From the NCBI GenBank assembly GCA_963556495.2, contig OY747703.1, positions 57,671,296 through 57,735,295 of the forward strand: a stretch of 64,000 bases of DNA. Direction: 5' to 3'. The position numbers and the translations under genes were made by a program. Source of the stretch: Valencia hispanica. Taxonomy: Eukaryota; Chordata; Actinopteri; Cyprinodontiformes; Valenciidae. Shown piece by piece: positions 33,762 to 44,113 of this stretch (positions are counted from its first letter, which is position 1; the number at the start of each line of letters is the position of its first letter). The notes under the pieces were generated by a model that was given only the letters and a program-made list of their open reading frames with translations, was not told the DNA's origin and made no database searches.

Positions 33762-34339
33762 TTTTCTAGTTGGACCCAAATACTGGTGTATCAGAACCAG
33801 TGGAGAATATTTGAAGTGTAGAGTTTTTATTAATGAAGAATGTAACAGAGCTGTCACAAAGGAAACATGACATTAGACCATTGAAGAAGAAACCAACAGT
33901 GTATTGGAAGAATCCAGTTAAAGAACAATGAGAACAGATGATATTATATACTGGCCAGAGGTTGAAAGGACAAAGCAAACCAGATGAGCCAATGAGATGT
34001 AATGAGGAACATCTGAGACAGAATGAGAGCAGGAAAACTGAGCACAAAAAACTAATTAACACAGAGGGAGCTCAACTAAGACTCAAAGAAACTACAAACC
34101 AAGAGGAAAACGCCTGAGAATATTTAAGAGAATTAAATAAAAGTGTACAAGGAACAAAACACTAGAACAAACTAAAAAACTAAACACACAGGAAAGAACC
34201 GACATGGTTTAACCTTTTGAACAATAATAAATACAGAGAACTGAATATGGCAAGACCTATGGAATCTAAATAAACCACAAGAAAATGATTGAAACACAAA
34301 CACAAGAAAACCAAAACCCAAACACCCCAGGACCGTGAC
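33762..34339 (-). mobile_element. Probable solo LTR
   Basis: On the minus strand it starts GTCACGGTCCTGGGG (34339) and ends ACCATGACA at about 33755-33763. These ends are inverted in part, as in fish LTR retrotransposons. It carries a TATATAATAT box (33941-33950) and AATAAA (33826-33831) in the right order for an LTR. No primer-binding site, internal region or clear target duplication is visible. Short ORFs within it are not genes. Confidence 0.5.
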
Positions 34340-35381
34340 GAACAGGTTATGATCTGCAAAAACAGGAAGCATTTATAGCTGTTTTTGTTCTTAAGGGTTA
34401 GAAGAATATGGGTTTAAAAACGGCAGATGATGATTGATGTTAAACAAGGAAGAATTATTAGTTTTCCTAAAATATATAATCTTAATATATTGTTATTATT
34501 TAGTTTTGTGGGATGAATGAATCATTGCACCCCTGGTTTTCTCCTGTAAGCAAGGCAGGACTCTGACAGTTTTGGTTTGTTGGTTTAATTTATTTTTTCA
34601 GAGTCCAACAATGTTCAGATCCTGGCTGAATGGAGGGTCTCTTTTACTTTTTTGTTGTTGTAATTTTAACTATTTTAAAAACTTTATTCATTATAGCTGG
34701 AACGAAGACTAATGACAAAAACAGATATTCAGACTTGATTAGGGAACCGGAAGATAGAGCAGAGCTGAAAAAACCAGGCGATGTGACATGTTAAGCATGT
34801 TTGAGTGTTAGGTAAGTAACTGCAGCTGCTAAACACCAGGCAGTGCGCGGTAATTAGAGACCGGACACAATTTAAGAGTAATGCTTCTCTTGATGTATCC
34901 TTCAGAGCTAGAAAATAACAGTTTAAGTAAAATGACAGTGAGCCAGAGGGAATAATGATGGTAAAATGTCTTTGTTCCCTCCTCCTTCCAGGAAATCTAC
35001 ATTCTGAAAACTTACACTAAATCTATCTTCAAGGACCAGATGTTTTTCTCTCCCATTATAGGAGTTGCTTCTATGGTGGTAAACACAACCAAACATTCAC
35101 ATAAAAGGCTTTGATTTTTGTAGTTGTGGCTCACTGTGACAATTAACATGTAGACACAGCAAAGCAAACCTCCACCATAAGGAGGCAAAGCTTTGCTGTA
35201 TATGTATTTTCATTTTTACTCCAGTAAATTAAAATGCACTCTTCCGGTTGGTGTGGCTGATGTCTTCAGGATTCATTGATTCACTGACATTTCCACTGTT
35301 TTAAGACACAAAACATGGATTTAATTTGGTATGAAAAAAAAAATATTGGAGAATCTAATTTAAATGGTCAATCGTCAATAT
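34340..35381. other. No gene seen
   Basis: AT-rich sequence without recognised repeats. Confidence 0.45.
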
Positions 35382-35827
35382 CAGTACGTTTACATGCACA
35401 GCTAAATCGAGCTTTTTGGAGTAATCGGACGAAAGCCTTCCCTCCTGCAGCGAGCCGAGTCCCAGTTTACATGTTACTCCGAAAATCGAATTATTGAAAG
35501 AAGTGTGCCGACCACCGCAACGGTAGGTGGCGACATGCAACCCTTCGTGTGGTATTCTTCCGGTTAGCATCACACACTCAAGGTGAACAAACACTTGTGG
35601 CAGGGGCAGGGCACAGCTCCTGATAGCTCGGCTTCTCAAGCCAAGAGTATACATGCAGAGAAATTCACATTTCTAACCGCATTATCTAGCTGCAGTAGTC
35701 GAGCTTCTGAAACTCGAGGTCTGTTCAACTCCAGCCGGACTAAGGTGTATACATGCATTTTAAAAGTCTGATTTCAGTCGGACTAAGGCAACAATTCGAA
35801 TTTCTCTTGCTGCAAGTAAACGTACTG
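35382..35827. mobile_element. TIR MITE, 446 bp
   Basis: CAGTACGTTTACATGCA at the left end pairs with the complement of GCAAGTAAACGTACTG at the right end. The inner parts also show inverted motifs, such as AAATCGAGC near the left and AATTCGAATTTC near the right. Outside the ends, AATATCAGT-type and ACTGATAT sequences are mirror-like, so the true terminus may lie a few bases further out. It has no coding capacity. The superfamily is unknown. Confidence 0.75.
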
Positions 35828-36010
35828 ACTGATATCAATTGCTAGTGTTACCCCCTCATTCCATGGGTTTGAGTAAACCCATGACGAGAGAAGTTGAGGC
35901 TGAAATATTCTACTGCAAAAGAGGAAACGTCTTCAAATCAAAAAACACTCCTCTAACCCATTATCTGAATGTCAAACCGTCATCCTAAACATGTGTTGAA
36001 TTATTCATAA

Positions 36011-36230
36011 CCACTTCAGCGGGAGGAAATCCCCCTGCATGTGCTCTTTTTTGCATCAGTAGTTAGGCTGAAGCACGCTGTCACCGCCAGTCTGTGTCCA
36101 GTGCAGTCACAGATGCGCTCCAAAGCCTCCATAACTCAATTAATGCGCTGCCAGCTTGCACATAGCGAGATGCATTGAGTACGGTGTCCAGGTCTGAGAT
36201 GATGCTCAGATGCTCTCGTGGGAATCTTTT
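36011..36230 (+). repeat. Unnamed interspersed repeat, copy 2
   Basis: Collinear with 11884-12090 in the same orientation, from CCACTTCAGCGGGAGG to GATGATGCTCAGATGCTCTC. It has a short extra stretch relative to copy 1. The boundaries are those of the similarity only. Confidence 0.7.
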
Positions 36231-37399
36231 TTTTTTGATTGATTGATTTAGTCAGTTTATCTGTGACTGCAACTTATTTGTGGAAAATTTGCTTGTTCAC
36301 TGATTTTTTCATAGAGCATATCTAAAAGATGCAAAAGAAAATGTAGCTTTGGAAGCTGAGACTCCAAGACTCAACGTTACTTGACTTGGCTGGCATTTGC
36401 AAACCAGTCAATCCAGGTGTAACAATAGGAACTGTTGTTTGAATGACTTATCAATTAGAGGTTGTTGCAGCACAGACAGCTTTGTATGTAACACAAGAGT
36501 TGAGCTAGAGTCAGGGCTGTTGACATCTACTACTGTTAAGTGTTTAAATAAATCATTCTGGAGTGTTTGTGTTCAGTAAAGACCAGAATATAATATATAA
36601 TATAATAAGAACCATGGCTGTTCCCCCATGAGCAGAGATAAGGAAGACTGTTAGCTTCCGCTGTAGTGCTAAGATGGTTTCCACTGTGTATATCAATGCA
36701 TAATATGGTATGTCTGGGGTGTACTATTAGAAAAACTATTATTAAACTATATTATTAATATTATACTATTATATTATTACTATTAATAAACTATAGAACT
36801 ATTAGAAAAAGGTGGTTTCAAGTGTTTATAGAGGGGTCTCAAGTAATAGCTATTTGCAGGCAGTTATGGTTTCTATTCCCTACAAATACCTGCATGGAGT
36901 CCACCGTAAATTATTTAAAAGAAGTATCAATTTTGTATCAATTTAGAAAGAAGTTTTTATTAAAATTTTATTAAAAAGTAATGTGCAAAGCTATTTATGA
37001 GCTTTTCAATAATCAGTGGAAAAAACATCATTGCAACCAAACCCCTGCTGATCAGCATTTTACATGGTTCACTGGTATTTTCATTATTTATTTTAAGCAC
37101 AAGTCAGGACTTTGACTGGGCAGCTCCGAAGCATTAATATTCAAGTCAAATGTGGCGTGTTGGCAAAAATAAAAGATTTATTTAATACCTAAATCTGCAA
37201 TGGGTATAAATAATTCTCAGCTTAACCGTGTTTGTATCATAATAATAGACTATTTTTTATTGAATCTTCAAATAGATTGGATAAATAACGTATGTTCTAA
37301 GACCTTACCTAAGTTCCTCTCAGAAAACAACAAAACGGTAAGAAAAAAAACGATTTTTAAGTTTTTTTCTTATTGCTGCATTGTAAATTCAATTAAAGT
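36231..37399. other. AT-rich spacer with a TTA-rich tract
   Basis: The low-complexity ATTATTA-type tract at 36725-36815 lies between two ACTATTAGAAAAA repeats. No gene was seen. A degenerate left half of the transposon at 37400 may extend into this stretch but is not recognisable. Confidence 0.5.
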
Positions 37400-37879
37400 A
37401 GTTTTGGGCCACAGCCATGGCCAAAACACAGACCTCCCCACCAGTGGGAGTGCTATCCAATTTCAGATTCAACAGGAAAGAACTTTCTAGGAGTTGGATG
37501 CTTTAGTCCAGGTCTGGGAGGAGATCCCCCAGGAGACCATCCGCCACCTCTTCAGGATCATGCCCAGGCATTGTAGGGAGGTCATGCAGCCACGTGGAGG
37601 CCTGTATGCACTACTGAGCCTCATTTTGACTTGTTTTAATGACACCACATCAAAGTTGGAGCCGCCTGTAGTGTGTTTTTCCACTTTAATTTTGAGTGTG
37701 ACTCCAAATCCAGACCTTCATGGGTTGATAAATTTGATTTCCACTGATCATTTTTGTGTGATTTTGTTGTCAGCACATTCAACTATGTAAAGAACAAAGT
37801 ATTTAATAACAATATTTCATTTATTCAGATCTAGGATGTGTTATTTTAGTGTTCCCTTTATTTTTTTTAGCACTGTATA
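37400..37879 (+). mobile_element. mariner/Tc1-like transposon, 3' half
   Basis: The end of a transposase is readable (DALVQVWEEIPQETIRHLFR, then IMPRHCREVMQPRGG), preceded by an in-frame stop at 37488. A 3' UTR follows, ending GTGTTCCCTTTATTTTTTTT then AGCACTGTATA at 37879, the terminal-repeat type of these elements. The left TIR and the catalytic DDE/D core are missing. Confidence 0.75.
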
Positions 37880-40800
37880 ACTGAAGTTGCGAGCATACAG
37901 ACTCGCATGCGAGCATATAGCAGGTTTTATTGTTTGTTCACATAAATATGTGCTCTCAGATCAGTCTCACTGTGTACGCAGATAGAAAAAAAAAAGGAAA
38001 ACTTTGTGTAGCGCCCGACCCAAGTAGCTAGTGAGTTACCCTTTGTTAATATCGGTGATAGTACTATGAGCGGGGCCCTGGGTTCATTACTTACTAATAT
38101 TGGTAAACAGGAGAAACCATATTTAACAACTTTTAACCTTTTACACTTATTTAGGAATTTTAATAATGGCGGTGCCTCCACTTAGCAGGAATAGTAGTAA
38201 TCCGTTTTCTTTTTCCAACTAAGAATAATGAATTTATCTTTCTAAACTTTATCTTTCCTTCTTAAAGAAATTGTCAGTGTAACATTTATGACTTGTAATC
38301 CCTGTATATAATAATGAAAATACCAGCGCTTTAAATTCAAATTGTAGAATTTAGTAAAGATAAAATATGCTTTGAAGATTAAATTAAAAAAAAATTTCTC
38401 AGTTTGTAGTGTCTCAGTACACTTAAGTGGTATTTATGACTTCAGAAAGAAGAAAAAAAAAATCAGTACATTAAATTCAATAATACATGCCTCTTTAAAG
38501 TTCAGGTCAGATTGGTGACCTAATTGAGCTCAGTTAACGGATATGTTGCAGGCCTGAACGTTGCTCGGGTTCGTTGTGACCAGAAAACACATAAATGGCT
38601 GCTTCACTTGTTTAACAAGCAGGAAATAAAATGCACGTGCTTTAGTCTACTCACAAGTCCTTTGAATAAATGTGTGAGGGCTGGGTGAGGTTGATAATTT
38701 TAGCAGCGAGAAGTCGTTCGCTGGACTCAGTTCTATTAACTGAGCCCAGATCTACGTCAGCATAGAGTTTTTATTGAAACAAGAGTTTGCAGGAAACCCC
38801 TCCCACATAGATCTTCTTTCACAGAATAATGGTCAATGCTTCTTCACATAAGGAACACATGATGTATCACATTCTTCTTGATTGTTCACTGTTTCTAAGT
38901 GTTTCCACTTTGTACAAAGTCTTAGACAAGTCAAATATTGAGCAGGAACATAATTTTTAAAGGTCACATGCAAGTCATCTATCAGCCGGAACACAACCCC
39001 AAGGATCACATGTCTGTTTCCCCCTGTTAGACAAGAAACTTAATTTTACACACAAAATAAATGTACCCTCAACATTTACAGAATTTTTATCTCTTCAGTA
39101 GTTAGTTTTAATATTCGTTCTTCCTTTTTCTTAGTAGTTTAGTTGGGTTTTACTAGCTTAGTGAGTTTGTTGATTAAAGCATTTTAACTGGAGGTTGAAT
39201 TATTTTTGTTATAAACGCTTGTATTTTGGCAAGTCATTGTTCGTCATTGTTTCACATACATATGTAGTAGCTTACTGTTCAAAGAACCCCAAGAACGTAT
39301 TCCTTCATCTATAGTTTAATTATCTCAGCCATGTCAGGTAAATAATCATAAACATTAACTGAGACTGAACCATTTAGCAATGATTAATTTTCTGGATTCC
39401 AGGATGGTGCCCTAAACTTGGTAAATTTGACATATAATTATTAATCTTATTAGTAATTTCCCTAAGCAATTATTCATAGCCAAAACCTACTAAAACCTGC
39501 CAGTGTCACAACAGTAGACATAACTTCTATATAAAATCCAACCCTTATTGTCTGCATTCAGGCTTTTACATAACGAAGGCTCTGGATGCACATTACTTGA
39601 GGATTTTTGAGTGCATGTTTTTTCCTCTTCTTTTCAACTAATCAGCCTCCCACAGTCTATTTTTCTGTATACAACCACTGTAATACCTAGTGTGTGCCAG
39701 CAGATTACCATACCATGAACAATGCCTATATCACAATTCAACAGAAGAACAATGCTGTGACTTTCTTGTATTTTTATTGATTTCAGATAACACTTTTAAA
39801 TAATTTTTCTGGTATTATCAGAGATTTTGACATGAAAGCACACATCCCTATTACTCTTCTCATTGAGCAGCATTGGCTAACAAGGGTCCCTCCTTGTCAT
39901 AAAGTACTCACAGTTGGATGAGTTTATCCACATCAGTCCATCCCAGCTGCAATCAGAATATATAAGGTTTACTGTTGGGAGGAGTGTTTTCAGGTCCCCA
40001 CCCAAAAACAAAAAAATAAACTGTAAACAGTGGTTTCTACAGTTAGCTCTATTCTACCTAGCATACATGTCTTTAATTACTCTGTTAATTATAGATTAAT
40101 CTGCCATAAGGATTCAGTGATAACTCGTATAAAACAGTTTGAAACATGTTGGTTCAGGAAAAATGCTACCTTGTTTCAATGTCCCTAAGAGTTGGGACGA
40201 TAAAAACAAGGACTGTAGCGAGTGGTTCAGGTAAGGTACAAAATAAGACTGGGAGTAAATAAGTGCCATTCTCCAACCTTAAGCAAGTAAAATTGTAAAT
40301 CACTTAAATTTGAATGAAACCTAAAACCAGGTTTGCTTATTTATGTAGTGCTGAAATTGCTTCTTGGATAAGAAAAGTGTCTCGAAGCCTTTAAAGTTGG
40401 GGATTTCTGTGTCTGCATTGAAGGAACAGAGAGAGTTTCATTTGTATTCTGTAAGGCAGAAAGTGCATTTTCAAGGAAAATCAGATTAGTCTCAGATCTC
40501 TGCATTCTGAATTTCTTTTAAAACATCATGTAAATGAAACCTGTACTCAGAGAGGGGAGTGAGATAAAGTCACTTTCTATGGCTATTCTCTCTTCTCTGG
40601 TTTCCACTTACTTTGTCACATACAAGGTAAAATGTCTGCTGGGACTTCAATACATCAATACCTGCAACAACTGCAAGCAATCCCAAACTGCTCCCCACAG
40701 AGGAACAACCCAAGAAGCATAGAGGCCAAAGCCTCCCATGAAGTCAATCTGCTGAAACACTAGTGTCACTGTTCATGTCGAAGCCAGTTTCACATCACTA

Positions 40801-40954
40801 TGGGCTGAATGGGAGCTAGCTAAGAAAGAAAGGCTTCCAACATAAACACCTTTGAAGCTCAGCTAATTTTCAGCTACCCACATGGGTGGCCCAAATACCT
40901 TCTGGAGAAAAGTTTCATGATTAGATGAGACATCTGCATCATTTGCAGCCACAA
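37880..40954. other. No gene seen
   Basis: Long AT-rich stretch. The palindrome CTCGCATGCGAG lies just right of the transposon end near 37901-37912. The only ORFs are short and domain-less, for example 37927-38181 (minus) and 40534-40722 (plus). Confidence 0.45.
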
Positions 40955-41820
40955 ATCCCAGAGGAGACGTCATGGATCCAGAGCAAGAGCAAAGAGGAGA
41001 GAGAAAAGGAAGAAGTTCAAACCATCTCTTCCATCAATCATTATGGTCAATGTGAGATTGCTGGCAAACAGGTTGAATGGTGCGGACCCTCTGGAGATTA
41101 GTGTGTAAAAAAGGATTATTCATAAAATGAATAACATTATGGACAATCATGAGCATCCTCTTCATCAGACTGTCTTCTGTCAGAGACCTTTTCAGACCTG
41201 CAGAGCGCTACAAGAGGTTAAAATTCCCGTATCTTTACCCCAGCAACAGAGACTCACTCAATAAAGAAGCTAGAAGAAAATTAATAAGAGTTCATCTAAT
41301 ATAATAAAAATCAGCAGAGAAGTTACATGGGCATCAGTGTTGGACAGAAAAGCCCAGAAAAAATAAATCCAAATTACCTATACACTTAACTCCACCTTTG
41401 TCACAGAAGGGGGAGTTTCTCCTCAATGTTATCTGTACTATTTATGTGTAGCCTGAGATGACTCTTAGCTGGTACCACCAGTGTCCGGTTTCTGTGTGTG
41501 TGTGTCCACAGCTGTCTAAGTGTACAGTGTGGCAGAAGAAAAATGACAATATTTACTGTTGAGCAATAGAACTACAGAGGGGGTGGTTTCTGTTTCCTGC
41601 TACAATGGAAGCAGATCACCCAGTTTGTTTCACTGGGACTGAGCTGTAAAATTCCACTTAACCACAACAACATGCTTCTGTGTTTTAATTATCTCTAACA
41701 AGATCATCCCTCCCACAGCCATCAGCATCTTTAACAAATCTTTGAAAAAAACATGGATAATATGAGCTACACAACATTTAATTTTACTTTGGGATTAATA
41801 TAGTATTTTTGAATTGAATT
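40955..41820 (+). mobile_element. CR1/Rex1-like LINE with large internal deletion
   Basis: At about 40975-41090 the frame reads SRARAKRREKRKKFKPSLPS followed by MVNVRLLANRLN, which resembles the start of a LINE ORF2 just ahead of its endonuclease. Almost directly after it (41130-41290) comes NNIMDNHEHPLHQTV and further C-terminal RT sequence in broken frames. A 3' UTR then ends in TTTGGGATTAATATAGTATT and TTTTGAATTGAATT at 41820. So the 5' and 3' ends of ORF2 are present and nearly everything between is lost. Confidence 0.6.
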
Positions 41821-42329
41821 TTAGCTGATTGATTACAATAGTGAGAAGATTCTAGAATTTTTCTCGCCTTCTTTTTTAGCCCTGCTCCCCTACCTATTTT
41901 CTCCTGTAGATGGAGCTGTTGACAGTCCGTCTGGGTCCCCACCCATGTCCTATTTACCAGATTGTGATAGTCACAGTAGTAAAACTTTGGCTCATTTAGT
42001 AGATTATTGTAAATACCTTCTACTTTTTATTTTTTCTAATTTATTCTGCTGCATCTCCTCTCAGTGGATTTAGCAGAAGCTCAGACTGCCACACCCAATT
42101 TTTTCATGCTATTAAACTCAACTACTGGAAAAATAAAAAATAAACAACTGGGTTAGTCTTCTTCTTCACCTTCATCATTTCCTCTTCCAAACCTCTTCAG
42201 AAACAAATAACTCTTCATTGTGTTAGTCCTGGTCAGGTCCGGCACCAATGGTTGGGCCTGGGTGCCGACCCCACCCATTCAGGTATCCAACCTACCGAGG
42301 ACAGATTACAACGATCTGTAAATTAAGTT
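41821..42329. other. No gene seen
   Basis: Nothing recognisable until similarity to the 49.5-kb repeat begins. Confidence 0.45.
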
Positions 42330-42910
42330 GTAACAATGCAATATTTACTCAAGAGAACAAGCAGAGGGTGCTGTAAATCATTATTCGGGGCTGTTGGATG
42401 CAGAAGAAGGTACTTTGATATGATTGTACGAAAAAATGAACATTAGAGCTTGGCTTTATGAAAACAAGAGCAAAGCTAGCACAAGCAGGGACGATGCTAA
42501 TGCATCACCAGTTTTAGAGAGGCAAGTGTAACACTGAGTGACATTCTGGTCCACACTCCATACCAGTTGGTTGGCGTTAAAGTAAAAAAAATTTGTTTGC
42601 CGGCCACCAATAAACATTACAAAGAAACAGAAAAAGGGTGCTGCTGTGTTATTTTAGGCTAATATGACCATGCTAACGGTAGTTATGATGAAAACTTTGT
42701 AAAAATATACACAGAGGGAAGATAATTATTAAGGTTTTGAGCAGCAGATTATGTTGGATTGTGGGCATAAGACTAGTTGTGGACTAACCATTTTCTGGAG
42801 TACATTCATTGCCCCATTGTGGATGTATAAAGACAATTTTTGTCAAGATGGTTCAATTCTGTCATTGATATGTGACTTCGAATGTTGAGTTGCACTATTT
42901 CTTTCTGAGT
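42330..42910 (+). repeat. Unnamed repeat family, copy 1, left part
   Basis: Collinear with 49490-50045: GCAGAGGGTGCTGTA, ACATTAGAGCTTGGCTT, AACAAGAGCAAAGCTAGCAC, AAGCAGGGACGATGCTAAT and CACACTCCATACCAG all recur. The frame that begins MDIRAWL in the other copy is broken here, since its ATG corresponds to ATGAACATTAGAGC. It continues at 43719 after the inserted foldback element. Confidence 0.75.
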
Positions 42911-43718
42911 ATGGCGTGGTATTGGGGCCAAAATTAAGACTACTTCCCTGTCGCAGGAGCCTATATCCATTCCAATGTCAGCAACTGAGCTGACTATTGG
43001 TAGGCCGGCATCGGTACCTGAGAGGCTGGCGCTGGAAACTGAGAAGGAGACGGCTCAGTTGTGTTAGCATAGGAGAGGATAACTACTCTCATTCCTTGGC
43101 TGGCCACCAACTGGATTGCCCACTCCCTCAGCTGTCCATTAGCATGGAGAGGCTGGCAACTAGCATAACTAGGCTGGCCACCCACTGGATTGCCCACTCT
43201 GAGCAACAGAAATAGTGTTCCTTTAAGGATTAACTAAGAGTATGGGGGATATACTTTACAAGATGATATTTTGATTTTTAAGATTCAAATGTATTTATTT
43301 AGGAATAAAGGCATTAGAACTATTTACTTCAGTCCAGAGGTGGAGGTAATGCACCTCAAGTTGTTTGCCAACCGCAATAAAGTCGGAAGAAGAAGAAAAT
43401 ACGTGTCTAATCAAGCTGGTGACGAGCCTAGGAAGGCTAGTCGCCAGCCTCTCCAATGCTATTGCCAGCCTATCCATGCTAATGGACAGCTGAGGGAATG
43501 GGCAATCCAGTGGGTGGCCAGCCTAGGAACGCTACTAGTTAGCCTCTCCAATGCAAACACAAGTGTGAGGATTCCTTCTCAGTTTTCAGCACCGGCCTCT
43601 CAGTTACCGATGCCGGCCTACCTTTAGTCAGACCACTTGCTGGCTTCGGAATGGATATAGCCTCCTGCGGCAGGGAAGTAGTCTTAATTTTGGCCCTAAT
43701 ACCAAACCATATATTAGT
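42911..43718. mobile_element. Foldback element inserted in the unnamed repeat
   Basis: The ends are inverted: ATGGCGTGGTATTGGGGCC at 42911 against the complement of GGCCCTAATACCAAACCAT ending at 43710. The pairing continues inward through TTAAGACTACTTCCCTG and GGCTGGCCACC(A/C)ACTGGAT sequences. The arms are about 42911-43150 and 43480-43710. The empty site is visible in the paralogous repeat copy at 50045/50046, which places the insertion exactly. The flanking 8 bases (TTCTGAGT, ATATTAGT) may be a decayed duplication. The centre has TTTGCCAACCGC and a GAAGAAGAAG run. Confidence 0.75.
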
Positions 43719-43793
43719 GGTTTGACAAAAACTTTTACTGTGTCTACAGTTATTATTGTATCCTTGATTGATATACATCATTGGATTCACAAA
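43719..43793 (+). repeat. Unnamed repeat family, copy 1, right part
   Basis: GGTTTGACAAA, then TATCCTTGATTGATATAC and CATTGGA, match 50046-50120 in the other copy. Confidence 0.75.
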
Positions 43794-44026
43794 AATATCA
43801 GCTTTCAGCAATGATGTATAATATGTATGTGTACATAAGAAGGATGGCAAAAAAAGGCAGATTTGGTTCAGAAGTACAGTATGTAATGTACTGCCAACGT
43901 GATGTGAAAACGCTAAGGGAGACTGTTCACTGGGCCACCAAAGAATAAGCCACAGAATAAACGCAACAACGATGCCAAATGAATATGTAAGCTGGTTATG
44001 GAATAACTAAAGTAGGCTAATATAAT

Positions 44027-44113
44027 ATTTAACATCTGGGATTGCCCCAACCTTAACCCAATAGAACATTTCTGGAAAATACTTAAATGTAAAGTGGATA
44101 TAAACTTCTGAAC
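44027..44113 (+). pseudogene. Tc1-like transposase fragment
   Basis: The frame reads NIWDCPNLNPIEHFWKILKC and then KVDINF before a stop. PNLNPIEHFWKIL corresponds to the segment around the last catalytic acidic residue of Tc1 transposases, normally SPDLNPIEHLW, where the aspartate has become asparagine. It is an isolated fragment with no TIR nearby. Confidence 0.7.

Noticed and set aside
35863..35884. Short hairpin CATGGGTTT-GAGT-AAACCCATG
   Set aside because: A 9-bp stem of this kind is expected by chance in a window of this size and has no context.
43271..43627. 118-residue ORF in the foldback element
   Set aside because: It crosses the loop and one arm of the inverted repeat; mirrored ORFs occur in the other arm, so it is a by-product of the repeat.
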